A stretch of DNA of 64,000 bases from Tethya wilhelma. Its lineage: Eukaryota; Porifera; Demospongiae; Tethyida; Tethyidae. Below are positions 1 through 12,328 of this stretch, piece by piece (the stretch's first letter is position 1; the number at the start of each line of letters is the position of its first letter). Both the position numbers and the translations under genes were made by a program. The stretch is taken from positions 95,692 through 159,691 of the forward strand of contig CAXIPT010000015.1 in NCBI GenBank assembly GCA_964030475.1. The letters are read 5' to 3'. Under the pieces are notes generated by a model. It saw only the letters and a program-made list of their open reading frames with translations. It made no database searches and had not been told where the DNA came from.

Positions 1-175
1 TTCGTTTAGCTTTTCTGTGCCTATCGCTTCGAAAAAACCTATGACGTAATCCAGTCAACAGAGTATACGGATAATTTTACGGTGAAATTTACGATGTACC
101 CAGATTTTGGGTACAAACTGGCGCATGCGCAGTCAATAGATACCAGGCCCTCTTTTGGGCCTGGGGACGAGGCTA
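1..175. mobile_element. End of a MULE-like inverted-repeat element (left part outside window)
   Basis: The stretch ends in GGCCTGGGGACGAGGCTA, the same terminal style (CGAGGCTA / TAGCCTCG) as the better defined elements at 24411-26763 and 55318-55410, which carry 9-bp target duplications. The other end is outside the window, so the duplication cannot be checked. No coding capacity is visible. Confidence 0.45.
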
Positions 176-363
176 GCAAGAGTCCTAAATAAGCCATGAG
201 TTGATTACTAAACCACAGGCTCTATCAATGGCCGCCATGAGATAGACACGTAATAACTTACAGGAAGGATCACCCCAAGCCTTATAGATAGCTATACTAC
301 TATCAAAGTAACCACCCCTCAGGTTGAGCTAATGTGATGTACTCAGTGATCAATCGCTTGTTT

Positions 364-420
364 AGTCTGGCGTAGCCAGCCCCTTCCCGCGTGCGTGTAA
401 GGGGCTGGCTACGCCAGACT
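364..420. repeat. Perfect hairpin, 22-bp arms
   Basis: Positions 364-385 and 399-420 are exact reverse complements around a 13-base loop; the arm begins AGTCTGGCGTAGCCAG. It lies in the intron just after the first exon of the leftmost NLR gene. It resembles a very short foldback element; a related arm is seen near 40260-40346. Confidence 0.8.
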
Positions 421-443
421 ATCACTTGTTTTAGCTGACTCAC

Positions 444-667
444 GTTTGTAAGGGTAGCTCTCCAGGGTACTTTGTTCTGATGGCTTCTATCTCAGGTTTG
501 GTCAACTGAAACTGTTCAGCAATATTTCCCTCCCATTGATCCATTGAACTAGCAATAGTACCAAGGTCCCTTTGGACACCATCATGATCATAGTCCAGAC
601 TCTTGTCCAGTTTGAATCTGTTCTCCTGAGGAATAGAGTCGAAATAATAGTCGGCATTGACTTCCAT
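444..667 (-). CDS. NLR-0 first exon: N-terminal half of a DEATH-like domain (partial gene)
   Basis: This is the first coding exon of an NLR gene whose remaining exons lie left of the window. Translation starts MEVNADYYFDSIPQENRF and contains WEGNIAEQFQLTKPEIEAI, the first helices of a DEATH-type domain. The exon ends in phase 2 at a GTGAGT donor (plus 438-443), exactly as in the nearly identical exon of NLR-2 at 38675-38901, where the second half of the domain is found downstream. Death-fold domains recruit adaptors after NLR activation; no 2A motif is present in this N-terminal type. The gene call rests on paralogy with NLR-2, because no NACHT exon is visible for it here. Confidence 0.8.
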
Positions 668-1573
668 TTATATTGAGGATAGGATGATGTTCACCTTCAG
701 TTCAGATCCGGTTTAATTGACTTTCTCTGCCAGAACAGAACTGACTTTCGATTGTTTGCTGAACTTTGTACTTTCGAATTTGTTTGCTGACACAGCACAA
801 AACTACTTGTGGGCGTTGTCTCAATCAGGTGGTGGGCATTATTCAAAATGAATGAGAACTGAAGTCCTGATTTTTTTTTTTTAATAATTGCTGGTAAGCC
901 TACTGCTCCTCAATTTTCTTGATCATTTACTACTGTCTATGTGTTGTGTGCAATTAATTGTCAAGGATCATATATGCATGGATGCACCAGATGGCTTATT
1001 TTAACGGTTCTTCTTCAGTGGACCATGGTGGACTCGCCTCACTCATAGATGCCCTCAGACCTGGGCCATATCCATTGATTGCTGTGAAGACATATCATTG
1101 GTGTGGTCAAGTGTGCAACGAGCCGCATTTCAAGTTAATTTATGTCAAGGGGGATCATAGTCATGTCACTTTCAATTTTAATTTTGGGTTGAAAGTAAAA
1201 AATCAGTTGTCCATGGGTGTTTAGCACAAAGTTCAGTTCATCCAGGGAGCAAAAACTGGAATAATGATATCTAGGGGAATAAAATTACCAACTGGTCACC
1301 CACATATATGTGGGCTGCCAGTTTCTTCACATCAAAATAGGCATACACCCTATACAGACAGAGTATATACAGAGTATATATATCTTTCTCAGTGGAGAGT
1401 CTAACTGTGAACGTTTTGAATGACACATCCCAGTGATGGTGGGCTGCTGTACAAACATATAATTATAAGAAGGGTATCGATGCCAGTCAGTACACCTGGA
1501 TATTGTACACATTATAGCACAATTAGTGTACATTTAAAGACTATATATGCATGGTCTGGCTAGCTGGTGTAAT
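668..1573. other. Upstream region of NLR-0, no gene seen
   Basis: It holds the presumptive promoter of the minus-strand exon at 444-667. A poly-T run lies near 871-882. Short open frames here have no recognisable domain or paired splice sites. Confidence 0.5.
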
Positions 1574-2281
1574 TAAGCCTCGGCGCGTGCGTAGCACGTG
1601 CAGAGGGTTATGGTAGTCGTTTTGTCTGTGTGTCTGTCTGTCTGTTACTAGATTATCTGAAGAATGGCAACTCTATGGTCCAAACGGAAGGTACTTACGT
1701 TCATGAATCGAAATTATCTTGAAATTTGTTGTGTAGAATCTTGCAAAACGCTGTAGTTTCTGAGATTTGAGGCTTTTGTGCTTCTCTGAGCGCTTAGCTT
1801 CGAAACCGCACCCATTGATCCCGCCCCGTGTAGTGTGCGTTATCTAGAAACAGTCTGCATGGACTCCTAGAAGGAACTGAGGACTTGAGTTTGGCTGGCT
1901 TAGCTGCTTGGACACGTAAGTAACTCAAAGAAATTTGAATCTAATAAGATAATACTTTGTGTAGAAGTATCCATCATAGTAAGTTAGTTCAGTGTGTGTT
2001 TTGTGGCCGCTGGCCCAGGCATCAGCCAGCCTAGCTACAGCTTAGTATTCGCTGATTCAATTTGCAAGTACTACAAGCATCAAAAGTGTATTCAATGAAT
2101 TTCTAAACAGAGGTTTAAATATGATAACTAGGCTAACCACAGCTTACTGTACATCCTGCAGTACTGAGGCTAGAATTTGCTAGGCTGACACCTCTCAGAC
2201 TCAGTGGACCGTGCTGGTCCCAGGTCATGCATACATGTTTTAAAATAGTTGTGGCATGCTAGTTGAGTGCGCCGAGGCTTA
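1574..2281. mobile_element. Element A, copy 1 (about 0.7 kb, non-autonomous, inverted ends)
   Basis: The ends are inverted: TAAGCCTCGGCGC at 1574-1586 and GCGCCGAGGCTTA at 2269-2281, followed by a small GCACC..GGTGC hairpin. Internal landmarks are a TGTCTGTCTGTCTG run and the phrase ATTATCTGAAGAATGGC. The same family recurs at 10919-10952 plus 12473-13203 (interrupted), 39114-40125, and inverted at 47477-48110. No transposase is visible. Confidence 0.7.
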
Positions 2282-2648
2282 TGCACCTTGGTGCTTTCAT
2301 TGTTCCTAGCAGAGCTCTGGCATACTAAGAATTTCCAAACACTTAAGCCTGGTTCACAATATGACGCATTGATGTGCGTAGTAGTACTTTATGTTGGTGA
2401 TGCAGCCGTGATGCAAAACAATGCAGAATTAGAAAGAATTAGAAAGTTCACATTAAGTTGCATTGCTGCATTTTAGCAGGCGGATTTTTTTGTGATGCAA
2501 TGATTTTGCAACTCCAAATATTGTGAACTAGACCTAAGACATAAAATTAATTACTGTATACTGTATGTGCACACCCCACTATACCATGCAGCACCATGTG
2601 TCTGAAGCTGATGGTAATCCCTATATCTGGTCTTGTTTCTTGCTGTAG

Positions 2649-2770
2649 GCATCCAGTACATGACCATCCATGATCAAGCTACATGTAGAGTGGTTCGGAT
2701 CTCTCCCCTCCATTCAATTCTAGATCTTTTAAGGAGGAAGATAATCATCACCATGGCAACAAACACTCAG
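2649..2770 (+). pseudogene. Decayed copy of a ubiquitin-E1 exon
   Basis: Bracketed by an AG acceptor (TGCTGTAG) and a GTTTGT donor, this stretch aligns by eye with exon 4 of the UBA6-like gene at 56599-56693. Shared phrases include TGACCATCCATGATC, GGATCTCTC, AGGAGGAAGAT and ATGGCAACA, and the intron starts share GGTTTGTGTTC or GGTTTGTCTCTGTG. The frame is broken. Related remnants occur near 22090-22173 and 32705-32760. Confidence 0.6.
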
Positions 2771-2886
2771 GTTTGTGTTCTCTCTCTCTGTACGTACCAC
2801 ATGTACTACTTTAATTATTGCAGGGATGGCAATTTTTTGCAATTGTCTATCCTATCATTATAGGCCTAGCCCTATTACCGTCATGA

Positions 2887-3069
2887 TAGCTAGAAATTTT
2901 CGAGGAGTATAAATTTCGCTATTTTCCATGAAAATTTTACTTATGAAATTTTCGGGATCATATTACAATATACGGTTGGGGCTGCTTGATCCTCGAAAAT
3001 CATGAAAATTGCGAATAAAATGGCGATCACCTTTTTGTGAAAATTTTATTCCTTGAAAATTTCTAGCTA
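2887..3069. mobile_element. Palindromic MITE (TAGCTAGAAATTTTCGA type)
   Basis: The left end TAGCTAGAAATTTTCGA is mirrored on the right by TTGAAAATTTCTAGCTA. The element is about 180 bp, AT-rich and non-coding. It is of the same general style as the elements at 3843-4025 and 11503-11710, whose ends carry (A)CCGTATAGC. Confidence 0.6.
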
Positions 3070-3156
3070 TACAGTATTCTTCCTTTGGAGCCTGGCTATA
3101 GATTCTTTATCCCATTCCTCTTATCTATATATCATCTCCTTTATGTTAACTATATA

Positions 3157-3742
3157 CAGTGGAACCTCCCATAATGGACACTCCCAGCAACGGGCAACTC
3201 TATATAACGGACAAAATCTTTGTCACGGACTCATGTTCATATAGCTACTAATACAAACTAACCTCTGAGAGTGGACCCTCTCTATTCCGGATAACGGACA
3301 GTTCATCTGGTCCAAACGGCCAACTTAGTACAATTTCTATCCCTAAATAACGGACAAACAGGAAACCACACCCCTTAGCATTAAATATTATGACAAAATT
3401 TCATCCAGCAGCGCAGCAAGCTGAGCCAATGCTTTCAAAGCCTTTGAGTAGGTTAGTTCTTCATTTTGTCCAGATAAGTTAAGCCCATAATAGACTAAGA
3501 GGTATTACTATAAGTACAATGCCATTTATCTGATTTAGACATACAAACAATTTTTAAATACATAGTAATACATCATTGCTGCATGTTGAAACTTGTTGGA
3601 TGAAAGTATGATAATTATCATCGACTATTATAGTGAAGGTGTTTTGGCTATATTGGTGTCAACCTCTGAAAGAGGACAACCTCTCTATAAAGGACAAAGT
3701 CGTGCTCCCAACTTGTCCGCTATTCGGAGGTTCCATGCACTG
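3157..3742. mobile_element. Tc1/mariner (pogo-like) non-autonomous element
   Basis: The left end CAGTGGAACCTCC and right end GGAGGTTCCATGCACTG are inverted apart from a 4-base insertion on the right, and TA dinucleotides flank both sides (3155-3156, 3743-3744). Internal ATAACGGACA phrases repeat near each end. TA duplications with CAGTNGAACCTC ends are typical of pogo-type mariner elements. No transposase frame is seen. Confidence 0.65.
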
Positions 3743-3842
3743 TATATAGCTAACCAGAGTAGCCTCATCATAAATAAACAATGTCCATGTGATTGTAGAT
3801 CAGGTGTTTCCATGAGCACCCTCAATACATGGGACGGGTAAC

Positions 3843-4025
3843 TACCGTATAGCTCCAATTTTCATGGTTCAAAAAGTTTGTGAAAAGTCCATCTTTGCTG
3901 TTTTGAGCTAATTTTCGTGAATCACGATCTCTGAAATTGTATCGTCGACATATGGTTTTCTAAATTTTCGTGATATATGGTCAAATCACGAAAATATTGC
4001 CCACGAAAATTTGGAGCTATACAGT
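3843..4025. mobile_element. Palindromic MITE (ACCGTATAGCTCCAATTTTC type)
   Basis: The left end ACCGTATAGCTCCAATTTTC is mirrored by AAAATTTGGAGCTATACAGT on the right. It is non-coding and rich in AATTTTCGTGA phrases. Confidence 0.6.
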
Positions 4026-5240
4026 ATATTGTACACTAACACTAACCTAAGTCTACTGCCATATAAGAGTACGTGCATATTATAGAATAGGTAGTACATT
4101 AATTTTGTTGTGATGCTAAATTTCAAATTGATGTTTTCAGTTTGCACAATATACTAGAATATGTATGTCCCAAGTATACTGAATCTCATGTCGCTAGCAA
4201 TTAACACAGCACTCACACACATAATTGTTCACATACAAGCATATGAGTTACTTTCTCTCCTTGTATTCATACACCTATGAGTATGCCAAGGTATAGTCAG
4301 TATATACACACACTCGCTCTCTACATGATCTTGATCTATCTCTCCCATTGGGTAAGATGGTAAATCGCTCCTTCCATACAGTTATATGGCGCACGTGATT
4401 GGAATTTGCAATAATTACTTGACCTTTTTGACCCTGTCGAACCTCCTCTGGTCTGGCGTACGTCCTCCGTTTAACTGTAGGTTATGTTTATGACGATCAT
4501 TGCCTGTTCAGCTTTACAGCGCATGCGCGTAGGTCCACGTGTTCATCGTGATCTTGCACTTCAATCGGAGAGAACTCGATCAGTGGTGACTGAGAAAGAA
4601 AGCTACTGCTTGAGCTGAAAAGAGAGTAAAATTAAATGCTCGCCAAGTTGGTGCCCTTTTAGTTAAAGACTCGGAACTGAGCCATGCAATGACCGGAGAG
4701 ACCACAATTAGAGCTGAAAACTACCAAAAGGGAGCATATAGCTGACTGCTGGCTCTTATCTATATATAGTACTAGCACATACACCTGCCTGTCAGTTCTT
4801 GAACAACTAGCAATTGGATCTTGCTGCTCAGTCATACTTCATTTGTCCATGATTTGTCCCACATCAGGCCTGGTTAATAAATATTCAGCTTTCATTTTTA
4901 TGTGTGTCGTATAGCTGAAGTAACATCAATTATTGATGAACTTTAATTGTTTGCTACATAGCAATGATAACGGCTCGCCCCTTTGATGTTCAACATCGTC
5001 ACTAGTTTACAAATCATTTGCAGCACCATTAATCAGGTCCAGGGTTAAACTGGAATGTACTTGCTCATGAATGTTATAATCTAGCTCCATCATTGATACT
5101 GATATCTGTCACAGATTTGCACTTAATTCTTCCTGGCATTATTTTATACTGGAAAAAAATGTTACCAACTGACATGATCGTAGTTCCTGTCTAATGAACA
5201 ATGACTTTAGGTATGATGGATATATCTTCAGCTCTTCTAA
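4026..5240. other. Gene-free region, partly paralogous to 33480-34020
   Basis: About 4200-4330 shares AGCACTCACACACA, TTGTTCACA and TATACACACACTC phrases with 33490-33540 and 33985-34005, so both derive from an old duplicated segment. The rest shows no domain, tRNA or structured repeat that I can support. Confidence 0.4.
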
Positions 5241-5528
5241 TTAGTTAATGCAGGGGTGTAGACATGTTTTAGAGAGTGGGGGGCTAGATAGTAGGAATGG
5301 GCTGGGTGTCCCATAGACACAATACAAAATGTTTATCACCATAAAAATAGAACAAAACAAAGTATAGGCTTCAAACTTGCTCACAAGCTCTCTTACACAG
5401 ATTATACGTACCAACAACATATAAGGCCTAAAGCTCACAGATACTTTCCTAAGCACTCGTAGAGAGTGCTTGTCAAAAGCTGATACCCACGCTATTTTGT
5501 TCTCTCTTACTGATTTCAAAAAATAAGC

Positions 5529-5880
5529 AGTGTAGGAATGGGCAGTGCTGTAAAAAGTATTAATTGGAACAAGGCATGTCTCAATTTCGGCACATGACTA
5601 CTTCATTTTTTTTGTGCTCCAGTCTTCCTGCTTGCTCTACTTTATTCCACTGTTAAGCTGAGTGATAAAATTGGCAGGTATTTGAACCATTAAATTTTAC
5701 TACTTCATTTTCATTTTTGATCCCTCAATTATTGTCGTAAAATCAATGGTTCAAGAATGATGTGTAGATTAATATAGCTTATCAGTGACATTAATTATCA
5801 TATTTATTTAGTAGTCATGTGCCGAAATTGAGAAATGCCTTGTTCCAATACTTTTTATAGCAATGCCTATTCCTACAATC
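5529..5880. mobile_element. Element C copy (palindromic, GTAGGAATGGGCAGTGC ends)
   Basis: The left arm reads GTGTAGGAATGGGCAGTGC followed by a GGAACAAGGCATG phrase; the right arm repeats it inverted and slightly decayed. The family recurs near 17233-17493, 20275-20640, 28250-28617 and, truncated at an N, 42247-42269. Positions 5280-5340 carry its frequent neighbour, a TCCCATAGACACAATACAAAATG phrase. Confidence 0.65.
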
Positions 5881-6867
5881 CTTATTTTTTTGAAATTTTT
5901 ATTACTTGTACAAACATAAAAACCACAACTCAGGTCTACATGACATAATTATATCCTGTACTATAGTGCTGACCATACATAAACATACATAAGTCACCTA
6001 TTAATTCAGTATAAAGGAAATAGTCAAACTAAGAGTTGGGCAATACACTATATAGCATCATGGGGGCGAGCCTGCATGAGTAGATCGCGTTAACATGCAT
6101 CTACAGCCTCAAGGGTAGAGGTAGGCATGCGTATGCATGCACTTATGCTGTATCTCGTGAGTCATGACTGCTGCATCCAGCCTTAATTAATTGAGCTAGG
6201 TGTTTGAAGATGTAGATTCACTCCAATGCAATGACCGACCAGTAGTTTAAGTTATCAACTGTTAACTATATAGGCATCTCCAGGGTGCTGGCAGATGTAG
6301 CACTCTCCACTACATATTCATAGTTTCCCTCCAGTGCCACTGTACTACACCTTGAAAGTCTCCTTTCCAGGTATTTCTCTAGCTATATATATATACAATG
6401 TGATTCAGTTCTTATCTATAAATGGACAGCAGCCGGGTATAAATGTCATGAAAGATGAGCTCATGAGGCAGCATTTCTTGATTGAGAAGAAGACGATATA
6501 TTTGTCAGAATGTCAATGTCACTCATGATTGTGGAACTGTCAATTAGAAGTCAAGTTTCTCAGTGTTGAAGAACAACCTGGCCATCACTGTGGGCGGAGC
6601 AAGTGTGCTAGATTAGCAATGGTGTCATAGTTGCTCAATACTAAATTTGCTCCTGAGGTGTAGTCTCTCTAGGTCTGCCTCAAGAGTATCTCTCTCAGGA
6701 GTAGTGTCACCGCCATGTCTGCTTGCTTCAGCTCCGTATAATTATAGTGAGACTATACGTTCTTCAATTTGAGCTGTGACAGTCCGGCTCCTTAATAGTG
6801 GTCTGCACAGTGTTGTCTCAGCATCAAATCTCCTTTCTCTCTCTTTAGCTGTTTCACTCTCTCTACA
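5881..6867. other. No gene seen
   Basis: AT-rich sequence with an isolated CAGCAGCCGG phrase and pyrimidine runs. No open frame has a recognisable domain, and I see no RNA gene. Confidence 0.4.
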
Positions 6868-7195
6868 GCTACATAGCAAGGGGTGGTCACGACCATAATA
6901 CCCGCTGTACTAACACCCGTGACCGGGATCAAATTTGATCCGTCCAATTTTTAGGCCTTGACCCTTGATTTCACTACTTTGGAAGGCCTTGATCGTGATA
7001 GATTTGAACTTTGACCCACTAAAACGCGCTATTTGCAGCTAATAATGTTTGACCGTTGATTGAAAGCAAGCAGGAGAGCTTTCTTGACCCTTGATGGGAC
7101 CAATTTTTGTTGCTTTGACCCCTTGATCGCATCTTGATACCAGTCGCGGGTGTTAGTACAGCAGGTATGGTCGTGACTACCCCTTGCGTAGCTAC
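6868..7195. mobile_element. Palindromic MITE with about 50-bp arms
   Basis: The arm beginning GCTACATAGCAAGGGGTGGT is mirrored by the right end ACTACCCCTTGCGTAGCTAC. Both arms contain GACCATA and the ACACCCG / CGGGTGT phrases. The centre repeats TTGACC/TTGATC words. Open frames here are by-products of the repeat. Confidence 0.7.
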
Positions 7196-8165
7196 CTACT
7201 GGCTCTCATCTCAACCCCATGCGTCATGCATACTAGATGCATGTGCCCCACATGCAATCACATCAATTCACGGTCAAACTGGGTATTGTGGCAACAGAGA
7301 GCTGCTGTTGACGGGCCTCTTCCAAGGCCTAGTCACGGCCAAGGACCAAGGGTCCAAACACACCTCACAGATCGAATCGCCTGAGCTGCAGAGAGTAACT
7401 CGAAAGCAGTGTGGGATGTACACAGACACATCATCGTAAGAGAAGTATATAAACAACATACCAACTACAATGTATATATCAGAGGTAACACATATAATAC
7501 CTCCACATTAAAGGTAGAAAATTTACCAGGACTGCCTGTCCGTCGCCATAGTTGCCGAGAGTGCCACTGGAGTAACTATTTACCCCTTAAATACCAAACT
7601 GCAGCCAATCAGATTGCAGCAACACACAGCATGACACGCATGCGCATTCTTGGCAACGATGAGAGCTATTTTTCCATCTAAGTTCAAACGATAGAAAATA
7701 CATCAGTCTAGTCTCAGCCAGCCACCTGTTGCACAATTCCAAATTTCAATATTTTTGTGACATAATCTAGTAGCTGGACTGCATTACCATTCGAATAATT
7801 TGAATATACGGAAAGTGTCCATCGTGTACAAACCAACAAGCAAGCAAACAGAAATTTTACCAGTTACAACAACTATATGTGGGGCTTGCTCAGGCTCGCC
7901 CCAATTACAAAACTTAAGCATTAAAATTAAGGAACTTCATAAAGAAAGTCTCTAGCAATACCTTAATATGGGCATAACACCACAATAGGTCTCAATTTCG
8001 GCACATGCATGACTACCACGTCATTTTCATTTTTGAGCTCTCGATCATTACTTAATTGTTCAACATCAGCAGCTTAACTTGCTTACATAGTTATAATAAT
8101 TTACAACAATAATTAAATAATAAAGTTTTTTTTCGTACATTATGCATGGAATGAGACAGGGAATT

Positions 8166-10672
8166 TTATTTATTTTTTTTCCTTCCAATTCTAGGATCCA
8201 ATAGCTGGTTTTGAAGCAGTTTTAGGCTACTACTTACATCTACTAGCAGTTCTTTCAGCACGTGGTTGTACTGGAGGGCATTATTAAGAATGGAGAGTTG
8301 ATGTTCATTTTCGATCCAACATAAACAAACAAATTCTTGTAATTTTAAACTTTCTAGTGAGTGATTGCATCTTAGCATATCAGCCAATGATGATACAATA
8401 TCATCAGTGAGGGGAAAATAAATTCTATCAGTGGTATTCAATATCAGAGACTTTAAATGAGAATTTTTGTGTAAACCTTTGGTTATTTGTACAACTGTAA
8501 CAGATGATAAAGTGTTTTTGTCATGATATTGTTCTAATTTGATAAGATTGGTATTTCCTTCTAACAGTGTGGCAGCCTGCTCAGTCCAATTAACACCATA
8601 GACTATTAGACTCTCTAATGAGGATGGTGAGAGCACCTTCTGAAACATTAGTTCCTTACATTCAGGAGATATCTCATCATCAAGTTCACCGATAGCAAGC
8701 TCCTTCAGATTAACAAGAGATGGTAATGATAGAGCATCAACATCACTGCAGTTGATTTTAGTCCTATACATACGTAGTGTATGTAATCTCTTGAGATGAG
8801 ACAATGAATGGAGGAGTTTCACCAGTCCACCATCTCCAGCTGGGTTATGACTGATATCGAGCTCTCTCAGGTTGGTCATTAGTGGGATGACATCAGCAAA
8901 TTGGGCAAAAGCTGTTGAAGTTAGACCAGAGTGTTTTACATTAATTGTGAGAATATTAGAGCATTCTTTTTGTGGCAAATGAGGATATGTAAAATTAAGT
9001 CCATGTTTCAGCATCTCAACTATTGCATTACCACAATGAGAGTTATAGGACATATCTAGCTCCCACATAGACCTACTGTTGGCTACACAGCATCCAATAG
9101 CATAGAAATCAAACGGAGTTAGCTTATCCCAGTTACCAAATCCTTCTACAGAAATGTAACCAGTGCCATAAAGAAACACCTCAGACTCTTCCAATACAGA
9201 GTCAATATCAACACTCTCTTGTGCTTCATATAAGTACTGAATCAAGAATGGCAACACTCCCCCATAGTCCCTTCCTCTTCTTGATTGAACCTCTTTCCAC
9301 CCAATTCCACGGAATCCACTCAGACCAGCTACAAACCTCCACACCACATGCCATCTTCGACTATATAATGTACCATGCTCCTCGAACACACTCTGCTGTT
9401 CACCTGGTGAGAGCTGAGAGATATGGAAGGCTACAAGGAACTCTTGAAGGGTGAGATGGAGAAAGCTATGGGATATCAAACATTTCTCACCAAGATAGAG
9501 ATCAGTTGGTGAATTCATGAAGCCAAAATGAGTGAAGTCAACTGGAAGCTTATGAAAGACAATCTCATTCCTTTTCCAACCATCAAATGCTAACTTGGCT
9601 AATGACGTAAATGGCTCAAGGAGTTGTGGTGGAAGGTCTTCTAACCTTTCAGGGAGGTGTTTGGCTAATGGGTCATCCTCACCTAGGTGTCTCTTCAATA
9701 AGGTAAGACTCATTTCAACATATAATTGAGTCATTGTCTGAGGAATAGGTCTATTGGCAGTTCTATTGTGCCTGTAGATTTCTACTACTATGGCACAATT
9801 GAGGGGAATATACATCATGCTTCTGATGTGAGGATGGGTGGATAAGTATGTCAAGAAGTCATCCATTATTTGTTGCTGAGAGGCAAAGAAGGCTCTAGCA
9901 TACTCCTCAATATACTCTTGAGTAAATCCTATCACTTCTATTTGCTTGTGTATTTGAGGTCGGGCTACAGCAAGAAGGTCTGCAGTAGCAGAAGGTCTAC
10001 TAGTCACTAGGACTGTGCAATGGGAAAGGTAAGTGCCCTGGATAAGCTCAACAAACACAGACTGCCTTTGAAGAGACTCTGGGAGCTCATCAAACCCATC
10101 AAGAATGAAAAGCACATCTCTACCTTCACAACCTTCAATCTCAGCCGCTATAGCCTGTCTAAGATCTCTGTTTCTATGGAAACAGAGATCCTCAATACTT
10201 TGAGCTTCTTGCACTCGCTTCTCTCGTAGCCTTAGGAGAATGACTAGGGAATACTTTTTGAAAGCATCAATTTCATCCCATCTTCTACAAAGCTCCCCCA
10301 CACATGTGCTCTTTCCTATACCAGGAGCACCCTCTATGAATATGCACTTCATGTCCGGCTGACCTTGTACTGGGTTGAGTATTTCTTCCAGTTTAATTGG
10401 TACCTTCTTCTTGAGGATCTCATCGATGTGTCCGTGTAGAGTGGCTTTGGTAAAGTCATCTGCTTCTGACTTGCTTACATAATCTTTCTTGATGAGAGCG
10501 AGGTTGATGAACTGGTTGCACATTAGTTGAGGGAACTTGTCTGATGTTGAGATTGTTCGTCTGTACACTCCTTTGAGGTACATAGCAAAACGTGAGATTG
10601 ATGGTGGGAGGGGAACACTGAGATCACTGTCCATTCTCTTCGGGTCTAGAGGTGGTTTGTCCGCTAGACCAT
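8166..10672 (-). CDS. NLR-1 exon 6: NACHT ATPase plus leucine-rich repeats
   Basis: This last exon carries the receptor core. A helical linker with FAMYLKGVYRR leads into a NACHT P-loop NTPase: Walker A GAPGIGKST (residues 121-129 of the open frame) and Walker B FILDGFDE (about 195-202), then sensor-like VTSRPSA. Winged-helix-type sequence follows, then C-terminal LRRs (about 560-841) with phrases such as LTNLRELDISHN. NACHT proteins oligomerise on nucleotide exchange after ligand sensing by the LRRs. The exon start is set by the acceptor TTTATAG (phase 1), which continues codon G|AT from exon 5; upstream residues of the open frame are intronic. All NACHT motifs are intact and the stop is at 8166-8168. 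Confidence 0.95.
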
Positions 10673-10805
10673 CTATAAACAAAGAAGACAAACAGTTGAA
10701 CGAGTACAGCTATAGATTAACAGTCACATGCAAATTATTAAAAGTGAACACCACCAACAACAAACTAGTTTATGTTGAAGAAGGAGAGTATACAGCCTTG
10801 TAAAC

Positions 10806-10871
10806 TAGCCTTTCCCTGTGCAGCTTTATTGGCAAAAGAATGTGGAGGTATAAGCAAAACAGGGAAAGGCT
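10806..10871. repeat. Small foldback, 13-bp perfect ends
   Basis: AGCCTTTCCCTGT at 10806-10818 and ACAGGGAAAGGCT at 10859-10871 are exact reverse complements, in NLR-1 intron 5. Confidence 0.7.
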
Positions 10872-11502
10872 TGGAACTTATAACTAGCAAGATCCTTTAT
10901 AACACATTTACCTAGTTAATTAAGCCTCAGCACATGCAGAGGATTACAGTAGTCCTGTGCTGTTAGCATTAACTACTACCCTTGAGAAAAAGAAACTTTT
11001 GTGATTTGGAACAGTTTTGCTACCACGTACTATAATGGCGACTTACTGCAAGCCTGTGGATACTAGAGATTCTCTCAGGTTAATATAAATCCAAGTAGAC
11101 ATAGTTTTGAAGCTTCACGATCGAAAAGGACAGCTTCTCGTTGACTTTAATTTGAGCACTACAAACTGGACCAAAGGGCAAGCGTGGGCGACTTGGACCG
11201 CAACGCCCTAATCATGTGAAACCACGAGGTGCACGTGATTAAAATCTTCCAGGCTCTCTCCCTCCCTGTGCACGTGGATAATCACATGTAGAAAAATATT
11301 AGCGGGAGAGAGCTTAGTTTGAGGCTAACTAGTTGCTGCAACTTGTCTACTTAGGGTTTTTGGCTGTGGAGAGAGTATATACACAGTAGCCTGACATGAC
11401 ACGTACTTTATTAAAAAGGAACTATCAATGAGCTAAGTTAGGAAAGGGAATATACTCCAGAATAACTTTTTTAAAAAAAATGAAGCAGCTATTGTCTATA
11501 GC

Positions 11503-11710
11503 ACCGTATAGCGGGAAATTTTCGTATGGTGGAAATTTTCGTATACTTCGTATGCGGTTCGAATATACGAAAATTAAAACTACGAAAATTTAACTGCCGC
11601 ATTTACTTTATACGAGCGCGCGCCGCGTATACGAAATTTAAAACTACGAAAATTTCTTCCGGCGCGTTTATACGAAATTTTGCACCAACGAAAATTTCCC
11701 GCTATACGGT
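11503..11710. mobile_element. MITE with 23-bp perfect ends; empty site preserved in paralogue
   Basis: ACCGTATAGCGGGAAATTTT at the left is mirrored at the right end (11688-11710). The duplicated segment at about 15300 reads CTATAGCATATGTCTGGG without it, which delimits the insertion to roughly 11504-11709. No target duplication is evident. Internal sequence repeats TACGAAAATT words. Confidence 0.8.
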
Positions 11711-12049
11711 ATGTCTGGGCTCAGCAATTCAGTACAGTGATTCTTTTTACGTACTTAAATCACTTTCTTATTCAATCCTTGTTCTTGTGATGCACATATA
11801 TACCATAAAATCAACTTTGACACAATTTCCTACATGTTTGTGTATAACGACAAACCTCCCACCAGAGGCCAACCTCCGAATAAAGGCCAAAAGCCTCGCT
11901 CCCAAAGTGGCCTTTATTCGGAGGATCAACTGCAGTGGTAACTGTAAAATTTTTCATAAGCTGGCATAGCAAGACTTAGAACATAATGTACTGTAGGTAA
12001 AGGTTGTCAATAAACATGTAACATTGACGACCCTGTACCATACACTCAC

Positions 12050-12328
12050 CATTTTGCTGACAGTACTTTTCTTGGAGTTCTTCTGCTAGTCCTCTTTTGT
12101 TAACAGTGGGTGATCTGAGACACTCTAAAATGGACTCCCAACAGATTGGTGTTTTGGTGTTTCCATCCAACCAGAAAGCTAACATCTCAGTCATTCTTCT
12201 TTCACTTGTTGGATGCATATCTTCAATATCACTGAGTTGAGAGAGTCCAATCTCTAGTTGAACCCCAATTTCATGCCACTTGTCTTTAGCTGGACTCAGC
12301 TCCCTAGTCAGGGTGCTCACATCCAAAC
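12050..12328 (-). CDS. NLR-1 exon 5: second DEATH domain
   Basis: The 279-nt exon is bounded by acceptor TGTGTAG and donor GTGAGT and is symmetric (phase 1 at both ends). Residues LDVSTLTRELSPAKDKWHEI open a six-helix death-fold domain; DKWHEIGVQLEI, RRMTEMLAFWLDGN and LAEELQEKY fit helices of a DEATH domain. It encodes the same residues as exon 4 at 15641-15919. Because the phases are symmetric it can be spliced after exon 4 or skipped without shifting frame, so the receptor may carry one or two DEATH domains. Which isoforms exist cannot be seen from DNA. Confidence 0.85.

Noticed and set aside
7134..7439. 101-residue open frame
   Set aside because: It begins in the arm of a palindromic MITE and has no domain; the start is in repeat sequence.
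10020..10229. Plus-strand open frame opposite the NACHT (also at 36188-36397 and 46614-46823)
   Set aside because: It recurs in all three NLRs only because it lies antisense to the conserved NACHT sequence.
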